From assembly GCA_964393605.1 (NCBI GenBank), contig CAYMUL010000002.1, positions 1-64,000 on the forward strand: 64,000 bases of DNA. Reading direction: 5' to 3'. The DNA is from CAYMUL01 sp964393605 (GTDB taxonomy: Bacteria; Bacteroidota; Ignavibacteria; Ignavibacteriales; Ignavibacteriaceae). The position numbers and the translations under genes are program-made. Below are positions 33,927 through 43,196 of the stretch, piece after piece; the first letter of the stretch is position 1, and the number at the start of each line of letters is the position of its first letter. The notes under the pieces are model-generated. The model was not told the DNA's origin. It was given only the letters and a program-made list of their open reading frames with translations, and ran no database searches.

Positions 33927-34973
33927 ATGAAAACAGCACTTTCCAAAACAAAAATTTTTCTCATTGTTGTTGCACTCTTAGTAATTGCACTAGTCTCCTA
34001 TCTATTTGCGCAATTGATATTCATGCTCGCATTGTCAGTGCTGATCAGTTTGATTTTTGTCCCTGTGGTTACATTTTTAGAAAAATATAAATTCAGTAGA
34101 ATCCTGGCGACGCTTACTGTTTTCGTTGCGTTCGGATTTCTTCTTTATCTTGGCTTTTCTATTTTCATTCCGAAGATCGGAAGCCAATTAAATTCACTCA
34201 TCGTAAAACTTTCCGAAGTGTCGGTGGAAGATCAAATCGTGAAAGCTGAACATAAAGTGAGAGAAATTTTTCCGTTCATCAGCGAAGGAATGATTGTCCA
34301 CAAAGCGGAATCATTCTTAACAAAATTCGCCGAGGAATCTATCGTGAATTTCGCATCATTTCTCGGAAGCGTTTTTTCAATGGCGGCGGTTATCTTTTTA
34401 ATGCCCTTCATAATTTTCTTCCTCATTAAAGATAGAGACAAATTAATCAAAGGAATGATTACTTTCCTTCCGAACAAATATTTCGAAATGTCTTATTGGA
34501 TAATTAATAAAATTACAATGCAACTCGGACACTTTGTGCGCGGTTGGATTTTCGATGCAACATACGTCGGGTTTGCTTGCGGGTTGGCTTTCTATTTAAT
34601 CGGTGTTGAAAACGCGGTTGCGCTTGGGGTTATTGCAGGAGTTGGACATCTCGTTCCATATTTGGGACCTGTTATCGGCGGTATTCCGGCATTGTTAATC
34701 TCACTTTTGCAATATGGAAATCTCTCTGCCGCACCCTTGATAATATTGGCTCTGACGATAATTTATGTTACAGATAACGGATTTGTTCAACCGTATGTTT
34801 TTTCAAAACAGATAAATCTTCATCCGCTTTTAATTATCATTTTGATTATTGCCGGCGGGCAGCTGCTTGGCATAGTTGGAATGATATTCGCCGTTCCCAC
34901 TGCAACCGTAGTAAAAACTGCAGCGCAAGAAATTTATTTCGTGCTGAAGAACTACCACATCGCAAAGGTTTAA
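33927..34973 (+). CDS. AI-2E family transporter (PerM-like) membrane protein
   Basis: A 348-residue inner-membrane protein with about eight hydrophobic segments: two or three at the N-terminus, a soluble middle part, and a C-terminal cluster. The family signature region is GVIAGVGHLVPYLGPVIGGIPALL, of which VPYLGPVIGGIP is most diagnostic. Members export varied substrates, including autoinducer-2 and Na+; the substrate is unknown here. It starts 2 bases after the NifU-like gene and overlaps the convergent MoxR gene by 4 bases. Confidence 0.87.
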   Translation: MKTALSKTKIFLIVVALLVIALVSYLFAQLIFMLALSVLISLIFVPVVTFLEKYKFSRILATLTVFVAFGFLLYLGFSIFIPKIGSQLNSLIVKLSEVSVEDQIVKAEHKVREIFPFISEGMIVHKAESFLTKFAEESIVNFASFLGSVFSMAAVIFLMPFIIFFLIKDRDKLIKGMITFLPNKYFEMSYWIINKITMQLGHFVRGWIFDATYVGFACGLAFYLIGVENAVALGVIAGVGHLVPYLGPVIGGIPALLISLLQYGNLSAAPLIILALTIIYVTDNGFVQPYVFSKQINLHPLLIIILIIAGGQLLGIVGMIFAVPTATVVKTAAQEIYFVLKNYHIAKV

Positions 34974-35965
34974 CCCAACTCTCCAATTAGCTTCTTCAAA
35001 ATTTCTACGGATGTTATTCCTTCTGCTTCCGCGTTGAAGTTTGTTACTATTCTGTGTCGCAATACCGGAATGATGGAGTATTTTATATCATCGATATTTG
35101 GGGTGAATCTTCCCTCGAGTACAGCTTTTGTTTTTGCGGAGAGAACTAAATATTGCGATGCTCTCGGTCCTGCGCCCCAACGTACAGAATTTTTAACAAT
35201 CTCAAATCGTGAAAATGTTGGTCGCGTTTCGTTCACAAATTTTACTGCGTAGTCGATTACATTATCCGCAACCGGAACGGAGCGAACTAAATCTTGAAAT
35301 TGTATTATTCTTTCATGCCCGATAACTTTCTTCAGTTCGGGTTGATATGCGCTTGTGGTTGTTTTTACAATTTCTTTTTCTTCATCAATGGAGGGATAAT
35401 CTAACCAAAGATTAAACATAAAACGATCGAGTTGTGCTTCGGGTAAAGGATAAGTTCCTTCCTGCTCAATCGGGTTTTGTGTTGCGAGTACGAAAAATGG
35501 TTCATCGAGCCGATAAGTTTTTCCGGCAACAGTAACGCGATGTTCCTGCATTGCTTCGAGTAGTGCGGCTTGAGTTTTCGGCGGGGTTCTATTTATTTCA
35601 TCTGCGAGAATTACGTTGGCGAAAACAGGTCCCGCAATAAATTTATACTCTCTTGTTTTGGTAACTTGATCTTCTTCAATTATTTCCGTTCCCGTGATGT
35701 CGCTCGGCATTAAGTCGGGAGTGAATTGAACGCGATTAAATTTTAAATCGAGAACATCAGCGAGAGTTTTTACGAGCAAAGTTTTAGCCAAACCTGGAAC
35801 ACCGACGAGCAAACAATGTCCGCGAGCAAAAAGGGAAATTAAAAGTTGCGAAATTATTTCATCCTGCCCGACAATAACTTTTGCAACTTCACTTTTAATA
35901 TTTTTAAATGAAGCCGACAACTCTCCGGCAAGTTTTACATCATCATTTTTATAATTTGAATCCAA
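34970..35965 (-). CDS. MoxR family AAA+ ATPase
   Basis: A 331-residue AAA+ ATPase. Members act as chaperones that insert cofactors or mature periplasmic and membrane complexes. It shows VGVPGLAKTLLVKTLA (Walker A), VILADEINRTPPKTQAALLEAMQE (Walker B and sensor region; the first ten residues carry the motif), and LATQNPIEQEGTYPLPEAQL. I choose the TTG at 35963-35965 as start: AAGGA lies 5 bases upstream and overlaps the SurA-like stop. The longer frame to 35992 would overlap that gene by 19 bases with no ribosome binding site. It follows the SurA-like cluster. Confidence 0.9.
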   Translation of the reverse strand: MDSNYKNDDVKLAGELSASFKNIKSEVAKVIVGQDEIISQLLISLFARGHCLLVGVPGLAKTLLVKTLADVLDLKFNRVQFTPDLMPSDITGTEIIEEDQVTKTREYKFIAGPVFANVILADEINRTPPKTQAALLEAMQEHRVTVAGKTYRLDEPFFVLATQNPIEQEGTYPLPEAQLDRFMFNLWLDYPSIDEEKEIVKTTTSAYQPELKKVIGHERIIQFQDLVRSVPVADNVIDYAVKFVNETRPTFSRFEIVKNSVRWGAGPRASQYLVLSAKTKAVLEGRFTPNIDDIKYSIIPVLRHRIVTNFNAEAEGITSVEILKKLIGELG

Positions 35966-35973
35966 TGAGTTCC

Positions 35974-37245
35974 TTAAATTTTTAGTTCCCAAAATATTTT
36001 GGTTTTGAGTTCGTCAATCCATTCTTTGTAGAGTTTCTGCTTTTTATAATCGTCGGCGAGCCGCTTCAAGTCTGAATAATCTATATCAATATCGGGTTGA
36101 TGCTGCGGAATTCTTTTCTCCAAATAAACAATGTGGTAGCCGTATTCATTTTTTTCCGTGTCAACTCTTTTCGGAAAACTCACATCACCTTCTTTCAATT
36201 TGGCGGTGATGTCCAATAAATTTTTATCGAGTTGATTTAGATAAAAAATGCCGAGCAGACCGCCGAATGGAGCGGTTTCTTTGTCATCGCTATACTTTCG
36301 AGCAAAGTCAGAAAACGACGCAACTTTTTTAGAAATACTATCACGCACATCGGTTAAAAATTCAATCATCCGCAAATCTGCTTCATCATCTGCTTTTACT
36401 TTGATGAGAATGTGTCTCGTGTGAATTGCCTCTCCCCTTCTTTCAAGTAGTTGAATGATATGAAACCCAACGGGCGATTCGATCACCTCAGAAATTTGTC
36501 CTTCGTTCAATGCAAATGCGGCGGCTTCAAATTCAGGGTAGAAAATTCCTTTTTTCACAAAGCCGAGATCACCGCCGACTTTCGCGCTTCCCGGATCCTC
36601 GGAGTATAACTTTGCCATCGTAGCAAAATCAGCACCGGATTTTATTGAATCCAGAATTGCCACCGCGTAATCTCTGTACTTCTTTTTTAACTCCGAACTT
36701 GTTGCGGGATTTTTGAAGATATGATACAATTTTAATTTTTCGGGAATGACGCCGAGGCTGTCTTTGAATTTTTCGAAAAATAATTCGACTTCCCGACGCG
36801 ATGCTTCAACTACGCCGAATTTCTTTTCCTGCAAACGTTGAACCATTATGTTCTTCTTTACATCTTCTCTCAGTTCTCTTTTAATTTTTTCAAGAGACAT
36901 TCCATACATCTGTTCAATTTTTTCTTTCGTGCCGTACTGGCGCAGAAGCATATCGAGTTGATAATCTATTTGGCGGTTCACATCCTCTTCGGAGACGATG
37001 ATTGAATCGAGTTCCGCCTGTGCATAGACGAGTTTCTCTTCTATCAATGCGTTCAAAACTTGCATCCGAACCGCTTCATCTTTATCGCTCAAATTTCTTT
37101 GTGCGGCAAAGAGCGCAGATTGGAAATCCCATTCGCTTTTCAAAATAATTTCATTATCGACAATCGCAACAATTTTATCTATAACATCTTGCGGAAAATT
37201 TACCGCGCTGAAAGCTATCACTAAACTTAAAACAAATTTTTTCAT
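35974..37245 (-). CDS. surA: SurA-like periplasmic peptidyl-prolyl isomerase
   Basis: A 423-residue periplasmic chaperone that should escort outer-membrane proteins. A signal peptide at residues 1-19 precedes a SurA N-terminal helical region (VDNEIILKSEWDFQ, LIEEKLVYAQAELDSI). Two parvulin-type domains follow, at about 165-275 (FATMAKLYSEDPGSAKVGGD, SPVGFHIIQLLERR) and 277-390 (IHTRHILIKV, FSDFARKYSDD, EYGYHIVYLEKR). The start is the second of two adjacent ATGs at 37245, placed 5 bases after AAGGAA. It overlaps no gene and follows the degenerate homologue upstream. Confidence 0.88.
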   Translation of the reverse strand: MKKFVLSLVIAFSAVNFPQDVIDKIVAIVDNEIILKSEWDFQSALFAAQRNLSDKDEAVRMQVLNALIEEKLVYAQAELDSIIVSEEDVNRQIDYQLDMLLRQYGTKEKIEQMYGMSLEKIKRELREDVKKNIMVQRLQEKKFGVVEASRREVELFFEKFKDSLGVIPEKLKLYHIFKNPATSSELKKKYRDYAVAILDSIKSGADFATMAKLYSEDPGSAKVGGDLGFVKKGIFYPEFEAAAFALNEGQISEVIESPVGFHIIQLLERRGEAIHTRHILIKVKADDEADLRMIEFLTDVRDSISKKVASFSDFARKYSDDKETAPFGGLLGIFYLNQLDKNLLDITAKLKEGDVSFPKRVDTEKNEYGYHIVYLEKRIPQHQPDIDIDYSDLKRLADDYKKQKLYKEWIDELKTKIFWELKI

Positions 37246-37252
37246 CATTTCC

Positions 37253-38086
37253 TTATTGAACAATTTCTATATCGTAATTGGAGTAGAGTTGTTTAATAAA
37301 CTTTTCTATCTCCACTTTTTTCTTTTCTTCCAAAAATAATTTTTGTACGGAAGTTTTTATCAGAGAATAATCGGGAACATCTCCGATAAAATATTTTTTA
37401 ACAATTTGCACAACTGCAAATTTCGTGGAATCCAATTGCACAATTGGACTAACTTCTCCCTCTTGCAGTTCCCTGATAATCTTTAAAACATTTCCGGAGA
37501 AGATCGTGTAATCATAAAACAATTGAGTTGCACGATGCTCTACAAGCGTTTCATCCTCTTTGAATGCGGTTGTGCTTCGGCTCCAATCACTTTCGAATAA
37601 AAGATTTCTAAACAGTGCCGATTTATCAAAAGAGCGGAACACAGCGTAGTTCAGCAAATATGCGTTCCCTGTGAACCCGAAGCGCGGTTTATTTTCATTA
37701 AAAAATTTTTCCGTTTCATCATCGGCAATATTGATTTCAATTTTCTCTTCGAGTTTTTTCAGAAAAATACCGGAAGCAATTTCCCGTTTTGAATTTTCAA
37801 ATATTTTCTTGAATTCATCATCGTCAAGAATTCCTTCGCGCAACGCTTCGCGGTAAAGAATCTCGGTATTAACCCAACTTTGGATTAACTCACTTAAATG
37901 TTTTTTCGAGATAGTCGATGAATCAAAATATGAGGGGAAGTCATCCCGATACAAATAAGTGTCTTCAACTTTTGCAAGATAGCCGGAAGGTTTCTTCTCC
38001 TCTTCGCAACCAAAAAAAATAAGGAAGCAGAGGAGAAGAAAAATTTTTCCGTCAGTAAATTCAATTTTCCTTGAATGCTTTTTCAA
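37253..38086 (-). CDS. Lipoprotein related to SurA/PpiC with a degenerate parvulin region
   Basis: A 277-residue predicted lipoprotein with lipobox FLIFFGC (Cys at about 27). The middle has SurA-N-like helices (ELIQSWVNTEILYREALREG). Where a parvulin domain would follow (about residues 125-240) the sequence LLNYAVFRSFDKSALFRNLL keeps the spacing, but the usual HIL, YSxD and GGxLG motifs are absent. It probably holds substrates without isomerase activity. The frame begins with TTG and overlaps the preceding gene by 26 bases; a start nearer the hydrophobic segment is possible. Confidence 0.7.
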   Translation of the reverse strand: MKKHSRKIEFTDGKIFLLLCFLIFFGCEEEKKPSGYLAKVEDTYLYRDDFPSYFDSSTISKKHLSELIQSWVNTEILYREALREGILDDDEFKKIFENSKREIASGIFLKKLEEKIEINIADDETEKFFNENKPRFGFTGNAYLLNYAVFRSFDKSALFRNLLFESDWSRSTTAFKEDETLVEHRATQLFYDYTIFSGNVLKIIRELQEGEVSPIVQLDSTKFAVVQIVKKYFIGDVPDYSLIKTSVQKLFLEEKKKVEIEKFIKQLYSNYDIEIVQ

Positions 38087-40037
38087 GCTCGTCGTAATAG
38101 AATTTTGGATTGTAGAGAGATTGCAATCTGCTCAAGTAATCTTGCTCGAGCCGTTTGCTTTCTTCTTCTTGAAAAGAACCTGAAACTTCGGCGCGGGCTT
38201 CATCAAAAGTTTTTAATCGTGCGGCATCTTTTTTAATTAGCATTACGATTGCCTTTCCGCCTGTAACCTCGAATGGTGCAGAATAATCACCCGGCTTCGT
38301 CAGTTTATTTGCAACGGTTGCTTGTTGCGAAGAATTAATATCCAGCATTGCGAATTTTCCAGCTTTCTCTTTGAAGCCGGGACGCTCGGTATATTTTGCG
38401 GCAATCGAATCGAAGTTCTCACCTGCATCGAGCCATGATTTATAAACTTTGATTAACGAATCGCTCTTCGAAAAAATTTCTGCAAGCTCAACGCGATCGC
38501 CCCATTTATATTTTTCTTTTGTCTTTTCATAATGAGCTACAAGTTTAAGAGAATCGATATTTATTTTTCCCCAAACTTCTTCATCTTGAAGTTTGAAAAT
38601 ATAAATGCCGCTCTTGTAATCGTCCATCAAATCTTTAAACTCTTCATTCGATTTATCAAGATTCAAGGCTTCAAGATCGAGAGCCGCATCGCCGGAAACT
38701 TTTGCTACAAAGTTTGTAACTTGAAAATCATTAAACGGCTGGTTGTTGAATTCGAAAACATTTTCAACTCTTGCAACGACTGTGTCGAGCGAATAGTTAG
38801 CACCGCCCAAAGTAAAGAGTGTAGAATCTTTCACACTCTCGCGCCAATCCGATTTCCAATAAGTCGCATTGATTCTCGTTGTATCCTGCTTTGAAATAAA
38901 TTTATAAAGAGATTCATTCAATTTATAACCATACTTTTCGCGTAACTGATTGTGAAGTTTGAGAAGGTCATCGTTATAACGGGTTTGTTTATAAATCTTT
39001 TTCAGATTTTCTTTTTCTTCTTCAATCGTGGGTTGCGGTTTTTTATCGGTTAATTTAATGATATGAAATCCGTAAGGGGTTGTAACGATATCAGAAATTT
39101 GACCGACTTCAAGACTGAAAGCAACTTCGTCAAATTCTTTAATCATCATTCTTCTCTCAAAATAATTGAGATCGCCGCCGTTAATTTTTGAGCCCTGATC
39201 TTCGGAATATTGAGTTGCGAGTTCGGCAAAGTCTGCACCATTTTTCAACATCGTTGCGATGCTGTCAATTCTTGCGCGTGCTGAAGAACTATCCATCTGT
39301 CCATCTTCATCATAAAAATCGACGAGTATATGACTTGCACGAATTTGTGGGATGCGCGGTTTGATATCTGTTACTTTTATGATGTGATAACCAAATCTTG
39401 TTTTGACAACATCGGGATAAATATCTCCAACTTTAGTTTTATAAACTGCATCTTCAAATTCGGGGATGATTTGTCCTGCGGTGATGTAAAAAATATCTCC
39501 GCCGCTTTTCTTTGAAAAATTATCTGTCGAATATTCAGCGACGAGTTCTTCAAATTTTTCGCCTGCTTTAATTCTTGCAAGAAGCCCTTCGGTTTTCTCC
39601 TTCGCGGCGAGGTCGCCCGTAGAATCGGGGCGAATCATAAGGTGGCTGACGCGGTATTCCCAAAGTCGCATATCATATAATTTTCTCAATGCCGGTTCGA
39701 CTAATTGTCTATCCAAAATAAAAGTTACTCCAACCTTCTGCCGATAGTCGAGCAATTCGGCGTTCAATTCCGGAACCGAACCATAGCCGCGCACATCTGC
39801 GTCGAGCAATTTCATTTTAAAATTAGTGTAGAGGTTTAAAAAATTTTTTAGCTGTGAAAGACTGTCATCTTTAGCGTTCTGAAAGCCACCCGCATTTTTA
39901 GAGTATGCTTTTTCGAACTCCGCCATTTTGATCTCTTGTCCATTGTATTCCGATAAGACAATATCACCATGTTTTGGCGCACAAGCAAAAAATAAAAGCG
40001 ATAGTGAAAATAAAATTACTCGCTTTAACATCATCAT
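38061..40037 (-). CDS. Multi-domain parvulin-type peptidyl-prolyl isomerase lipoprotein
   Basis: A 658-residue protein with lipobox LLFFAC (Cys about 18 from the chosen start). Two clear parvulin domains are seen. The first, about residues 130-235, has VSHLMIRPDSTG, YSTDNFSKKSGGDI and TRFGYHIIKVTD; the second, about 236-340, has RASHILVDFYDED, YSEDQGSKINGGDL and TPYGFHIIKLTD. The C-terminal ~300 residues look like a third SurA-type helical/PPIase region lacking clear motifs. AGGAG lies 6 bases before the first ATG of three in a row at 40037, fixing the start there. It lies between a lipoprotein gene and the other foldase genes. Confidence 0.87.
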   Translation of the reverse strand: MMMLKRVILFSLSLLFFACAPKHGDIVLSEYNGQEIKMAEFEKAYSKNAGGFQNAKDDSLSQLKNFLNLYTNFKMKLLDADVRGYGSVPELNAELLDYRQKVGVTFILDRQLVEPALRKLYDMRLWEYRVSHLMIRPDSTGDLAAKEKTEGLLARIKAGEKFEELVAEYSTDNFSKKSGGDIFYITAGQIIPEFEDAVYKTKVGDIYPDVVKTRFGYHIIKVTDIKPRIPQIRASHILVDFYDEDGQMDSSSARARIDSIATMLKNGADFAELATQYSEDQGSKINGGDLNYFERRMMIKEFDEVAFSLEVGQISDIVTTPYGFHIIKLTDKKPQPTIEEEKENLKKIYKQTRYNDDLLKLHNQLREKYGYKLNESLYKFISKQDTTRINATYWKSDWRESVKDSTLFTLGGANYSLDTVVARVENVFEFNNQPFNDFQVTNFVAKVSGDAALDLEALNLDKSNEEFKDLMDDYKSGIYIFKLQDEEVWGKINIDSLKLVAHYEKTKEKYKWGDRVELAEIFSKSDSLIKVYKSWLDAGENFDSIAAKYTERPGFKEKAGKFAMLDINSSQQATVANKLTKPGDYSAPFEVTGGKAIVMLIKKDAARLKTFDEARAEVSGSFQEEESKRLEQDYLSRLQSLYNPKFYYDELEKAFKEN

Positions 40038-40050
40038 TCGTTTCTCCTGT

Positions 40051-40881
40051 TTACTTAAATGTAACATCTGTTATATTATTAAATTCAAATTGAAAGCCGG
40101 GAATTAAATCGGCAAATTTTTCCATGTCTGAAATGTTCGAAGGTTTTTTTTCGCGGAAAAGTTTTATCAAATCGGGATTCGAAAAAACTTGTTTGATATC
40201 AAAATTAATGACTGTAATCGTGTTTCCATCGATGTGGTGAGCATTAGTTGAAATGATTTCACCGTTCACTTTAATTCGAACACTTACTTTTAATTGGTTG
40301 AACATTTCTACAAATTCATCAATCTCCCGCTGATCTAAAACCGAAGTATCTTCTGCAACTGTTTGTGTGTTGAATTTTTCTTCGCTTTTAATTTCCGGAA
40401 GCAGAATTTTTAGATGAGATTTTTCATCGCGGTGAAATTCAAATCCTATGCCGCCATTTTGTGATTCGCTTTCGTTTTCCTCACCGAAACTCGGCATTTT
40501 GTTATCCGGGTTTTGATCAATTTTAATTTGAGAAATATCTTTAAAAGAAAAAACTGCGCGGTAGCCTGTTAAATCTTTTTCTTTAACATTTTCAAAAACT
40601 TTTAGTTGAGTTCCATTTCCCATTTTTTCCCAGCTTTTTAAAATATCTTCTTTGGTAAAGATTTCCTCCGCCGACATAACTTTAGTGGAATCCTGAAACA
40701 TAACGGAAATGCTTTGGAGTAATTCCAAAAGATTTTTACCGAGCAAAACTGTCTCTTCAACTTCACCGCTCCCATCGGGATTGACGTTTACCGTCGTAAA
40801 AATTTGCAAACAACCCGAAAGGGTGAAAGCGGCAATCAGTATTGCTATTTTAGTTTTAATTAATTGCAGAAGTTCTTCCAA
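40051..40881 (-). CDS. Lipoprotein of unknown function
   Basis: A 276-residue predicted lipoprotein. The hydrophobic N-terminus IAILIAAFTLSGC ends in a lipobox. VNVNPDGSGEVEETVLLG follows, resembling the start of LppM-like lipoprotein domains; the rest is beta-rich with long acidic stretches. The frame opens at TTG (40879-40881) with no clear ribosome binding site. It is 13 bases upstream of the large PPIase gene, so it heads the foldase operon and may be one of its partners. No function is assigned. Confidence 0.65.
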   Translation of the reverse strand: MEELLQLIKTKIAILIAAFTLSGCLQIFTTVNVNPDGSGEVEETVLLGKNLLELLQSISVMFQDSTKVMSAEEIFTKEDILKSWEKMGNGTQLKVFENVKEKDLTGYRAVFSFKDISQIKIDQNPDNKMPSFGEENESESQNGGIGFEFHRDEKSHLKILLPEIKSEEKFNTQTVAEDTSVLDQREIDEFVEMFNQLKVSVRIKVNGEIISTNAHHIDGNTITVINFDIKQVFSNPDLIKLFREKKPSNISDMEKFADLIPGFQFEFNNITDVTFK

Positions 40882-40960
40882 TTTTTATTTAATTAGCTCG
40901 AAATTTTACCCATTGAAGCCCATAAAAGCAAGGTAAAATAATTCACAACGAGACACTTTT

Positions 40961-42997
40961 TCATTTGATGCGGACGCCTGATGGAACGGATTCGTCGAGT
41001 AAAATTACTTTGTGTGTCCCCTCTTCAGTTTGAGCGGCAAGCAACATTCCATTCGATTCATTCCCCATCAATTTCGCCGGTTTCAAATTAGCGACAACAA
41101 CTATTGTTTTGCCAATCAATTCTTCGGGCGCATAACTTTTTGCCACTCCGGCAATTATTTGACGCTTCTCCTCTCCGATTTGTACCTGAAGTTTTAACAA
41201 TTTTTCACTCTTTGGAATTTTTTCCGCGTGTAAAACTTTTGCGGATTTCAACTCCACTTTCATGAAGTCGTCGTATTCAATCAGATTTTTTTCTTCCGCA
41301 TTCGCTTCGGGTTGCACGAGTAGTGAAGTTTCGGTAGAGATAATTTCATCTTCGATTTTTGTAAAGAGAATTTCAGCTTTACTCAATTTATGTCCTTCAT
41401 TTAAATTTATTTTACCGGCATTTTTCCATTTTACCGGTTTTGCATTTAACATGCGAAAAATCTTTTCCGAAGTAAAGGGAATGACAGGGGAAAAAATCTC
41501 CGCCAAAGTAAAAATAGTTTGCAAACAGATATGCAATGTTGTCGAACATCTTTCAACATCATTTTTAATTGTCTGCCAGGGCTGAGAATCATTGAAATAT
41601 TTATTTGCGGCGCGGGCAAGATTCATCATCTCCAACGTTGCATCTTTAATTTTATACTTTTCAATCAACTCCGAAATTTTTTGCGGATATGATTCAATGA
41701 GATTGAGCATCTCGTTGTCAATTTCCATAACATTGTACAGCGGTGGTACGACTCCATGAAAATTTTTATGCACAAAAGTAAAAGTCCGGTTCACAAAATT
41801 CCCAAGAATATCAGCGAGTTCGCTGTTGTTGCGGGATTGAAACTCTCGCCACGAAAAATCTGTATCCCGCATTTCGGGTAAGTTTGATGCGAGCGTATAT
41901 CTCAGCGGATCCGCCGGAAATTTTTTTAGGAAATCAATTACATCAACTCCCCAATTTCTGCTTTTAGAAAATTTCTTTCCTTCAAAATTTAAGAATTCAT
42001 TTGCGGGAACATTTACCGGCAAATTGAATTTCGATTTGTTATTTTCATTCCATGCCATCAACATTGCGGGAAAAACTATGCAGTGAAAAACAACATTATC
42101 TTTTCCGATGAACGCAACATATTTTGTATCATCATTCAGCCAATAATTTTTCCAAAGATTCGCATCGCCACGCTGAATGCCGAGTTCCTTCGTTGCGGAG
42201 ATGTAACCAAGCACAGCTTCAAACCAAACGTAAAGCACTTTTCCTTTTACATCATCGAGTGGAACGGCAACACCCCAATCGAGGTCGCGCGTTACGGCTC
42301 TATCCTTCAAACCTTCTTTAAACCAACCGCGGCAGTATTGAAGTACATTTTCTTTCCATCCATATTTCTCGTTCATCTCATCAATATAATTTTCAAGTTC
42401 GGGTTGATAATCTCCGAGCGGAAAATACCAATGCGAAGTTTCTTTTAGTAGCGGAGTTTTCCCTGAGATTTTACTGATTGGATTTATTAATTCTGCAGGT
42501 TCGTAAAGTGAACCACAGTTTTCGCACTCATCACTTCTTGCATTTTCATTGCCGCATTTTGGACACGTTCCTTCAACATATCTATCGGGGAGAAACATAT
42601 TCACGGTGGGATCAAAAAATTGCAAACTCTTCTTTTCGTTAAGAAGTTTGTTCTCGTAAAATGAAAGAAAAAATTCTTTCGCCGTTTCGTGGTGGATATT
42701 TCTACTCGTGCGGGAATAAATATCGAAACTCATTCCGAATTTTTCAAATGAATCGTTATTAATTTTATGAAAACGATTGATAACATCCTGCGGAGTAATT
42801 TTTTCTTTTTCTGCGGTGATTGTTATTGGTACGCCATGCTCGTCAGAACCGCAAATGTAAAGGACGTCGCTCCCCTTCAATCTATGGTATCGTACAAAAA
42901 TATCTGCCGGAAGATATGCGCCGGCAAGATGCCCGAGATGAATCGGTCCGTTTGCATATGGCAATGCGGACGTAACTAATATTTTTTCTTTCTTCAA
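40961..42997 (-). CDS. metG: Methionyl-tRNA synthetase
   Basis: Attaches methionine to its tRNAs. The 678-residue protein begins KILVTSALPYANGPIHLGHL, where HLGH is the class I HIGH motif. The zinc-binding CPKCGNENARSDECENCG lies in the connective peptide, and KFSKSRNWGVD is the KMSKS loop. A C-terminal EMAP-like tRNA-binding domain (VELKSAKVLHAEKIPKSEKL) completes the E. coli-type length. The frame extends to 43111, but the fold begins at a TTG at 42995-42997 with AGGA 7 bases upstream and no ATG between, so TTG is the start. It diverges from the RmuC gene. Confidence 0.96.
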   Translation of the reverse strand: MKKEKILVTSALPYANGPIHLGHLAGAYLPADIFVRYHRLKGSDVLYICGSDEHGVPITITAEKEKITPQDVINRFHKINNDSFEKFGMSFDIYSRTSRNIHHETAKEFFLSFYENKLLNEKKSLQFFDPTVNMFLPDRYVEGTCPKCGNENARSDECENCGSLYEPAELINPISKISGKTPLLKETSHWYFPLGDYQPELENYIDEMNEKYGWKENVLQYCRGWFKEGLKDRAVTRDLDWGVAVPLDDVKGKVLYVWFEAVLGYISATKELGIQRGDANLWKNYWLNDDTKYVAFIGKDNVVFHCIVFPAMLMAWNENNKSKFNLPVNVPANEFLNFEGKKFSKSRNWGVDVIDFLKKFPADPLRYTLASNLPEMRDTDFSWREFQSRNNSELADILGNFVNRTFTFVHKNFHGVVPPLYNVMEIDNEMLNLIESYPQKISELIEKYKIKDATLEMMNLARAANKYFNDSQPWQTIKNDVERCSTTLHICLQTIFTLAEIFSPVIPFTSEKIFRMLNAKPVKWKNAGKINLNEGHKLSKAEILFTKIEDEIISTETSLLVQPEANAEEKNLIEYDDFMKVELKSAKVLHAEKIPKSEKLLKLQVQIGEEKRQIIAGVAKSYAPEELIGKTIVVVANLKPAKLMGNESNGMLLAAQTEEGTHKVILLDESVPSGVRIK

Positions 42998-43196
42998 GAA
43001 TTGTTCCTGGTTGGGTAATTTGAATTTAAAAGCATACAAATATAAATAAATTTTTGAGAGGATTCTGAAAGGATTGGAATTTGTTGTTTGAATTTCATCC
43101 TTAAAAATCACATGGAAAAGATTGAAAGAGTTTGCTCAATTCAAATCATCGTTATCGCTATATTGCGCTTCATTTTTTAGTTCACAACAAAAGTTT

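Noticed and set aside
37671..37856. Plus-strand frame inside the degenerate foldase gene
   Set aside because: Ser/Arg-rich reverse-frame artefact without initiation signals.
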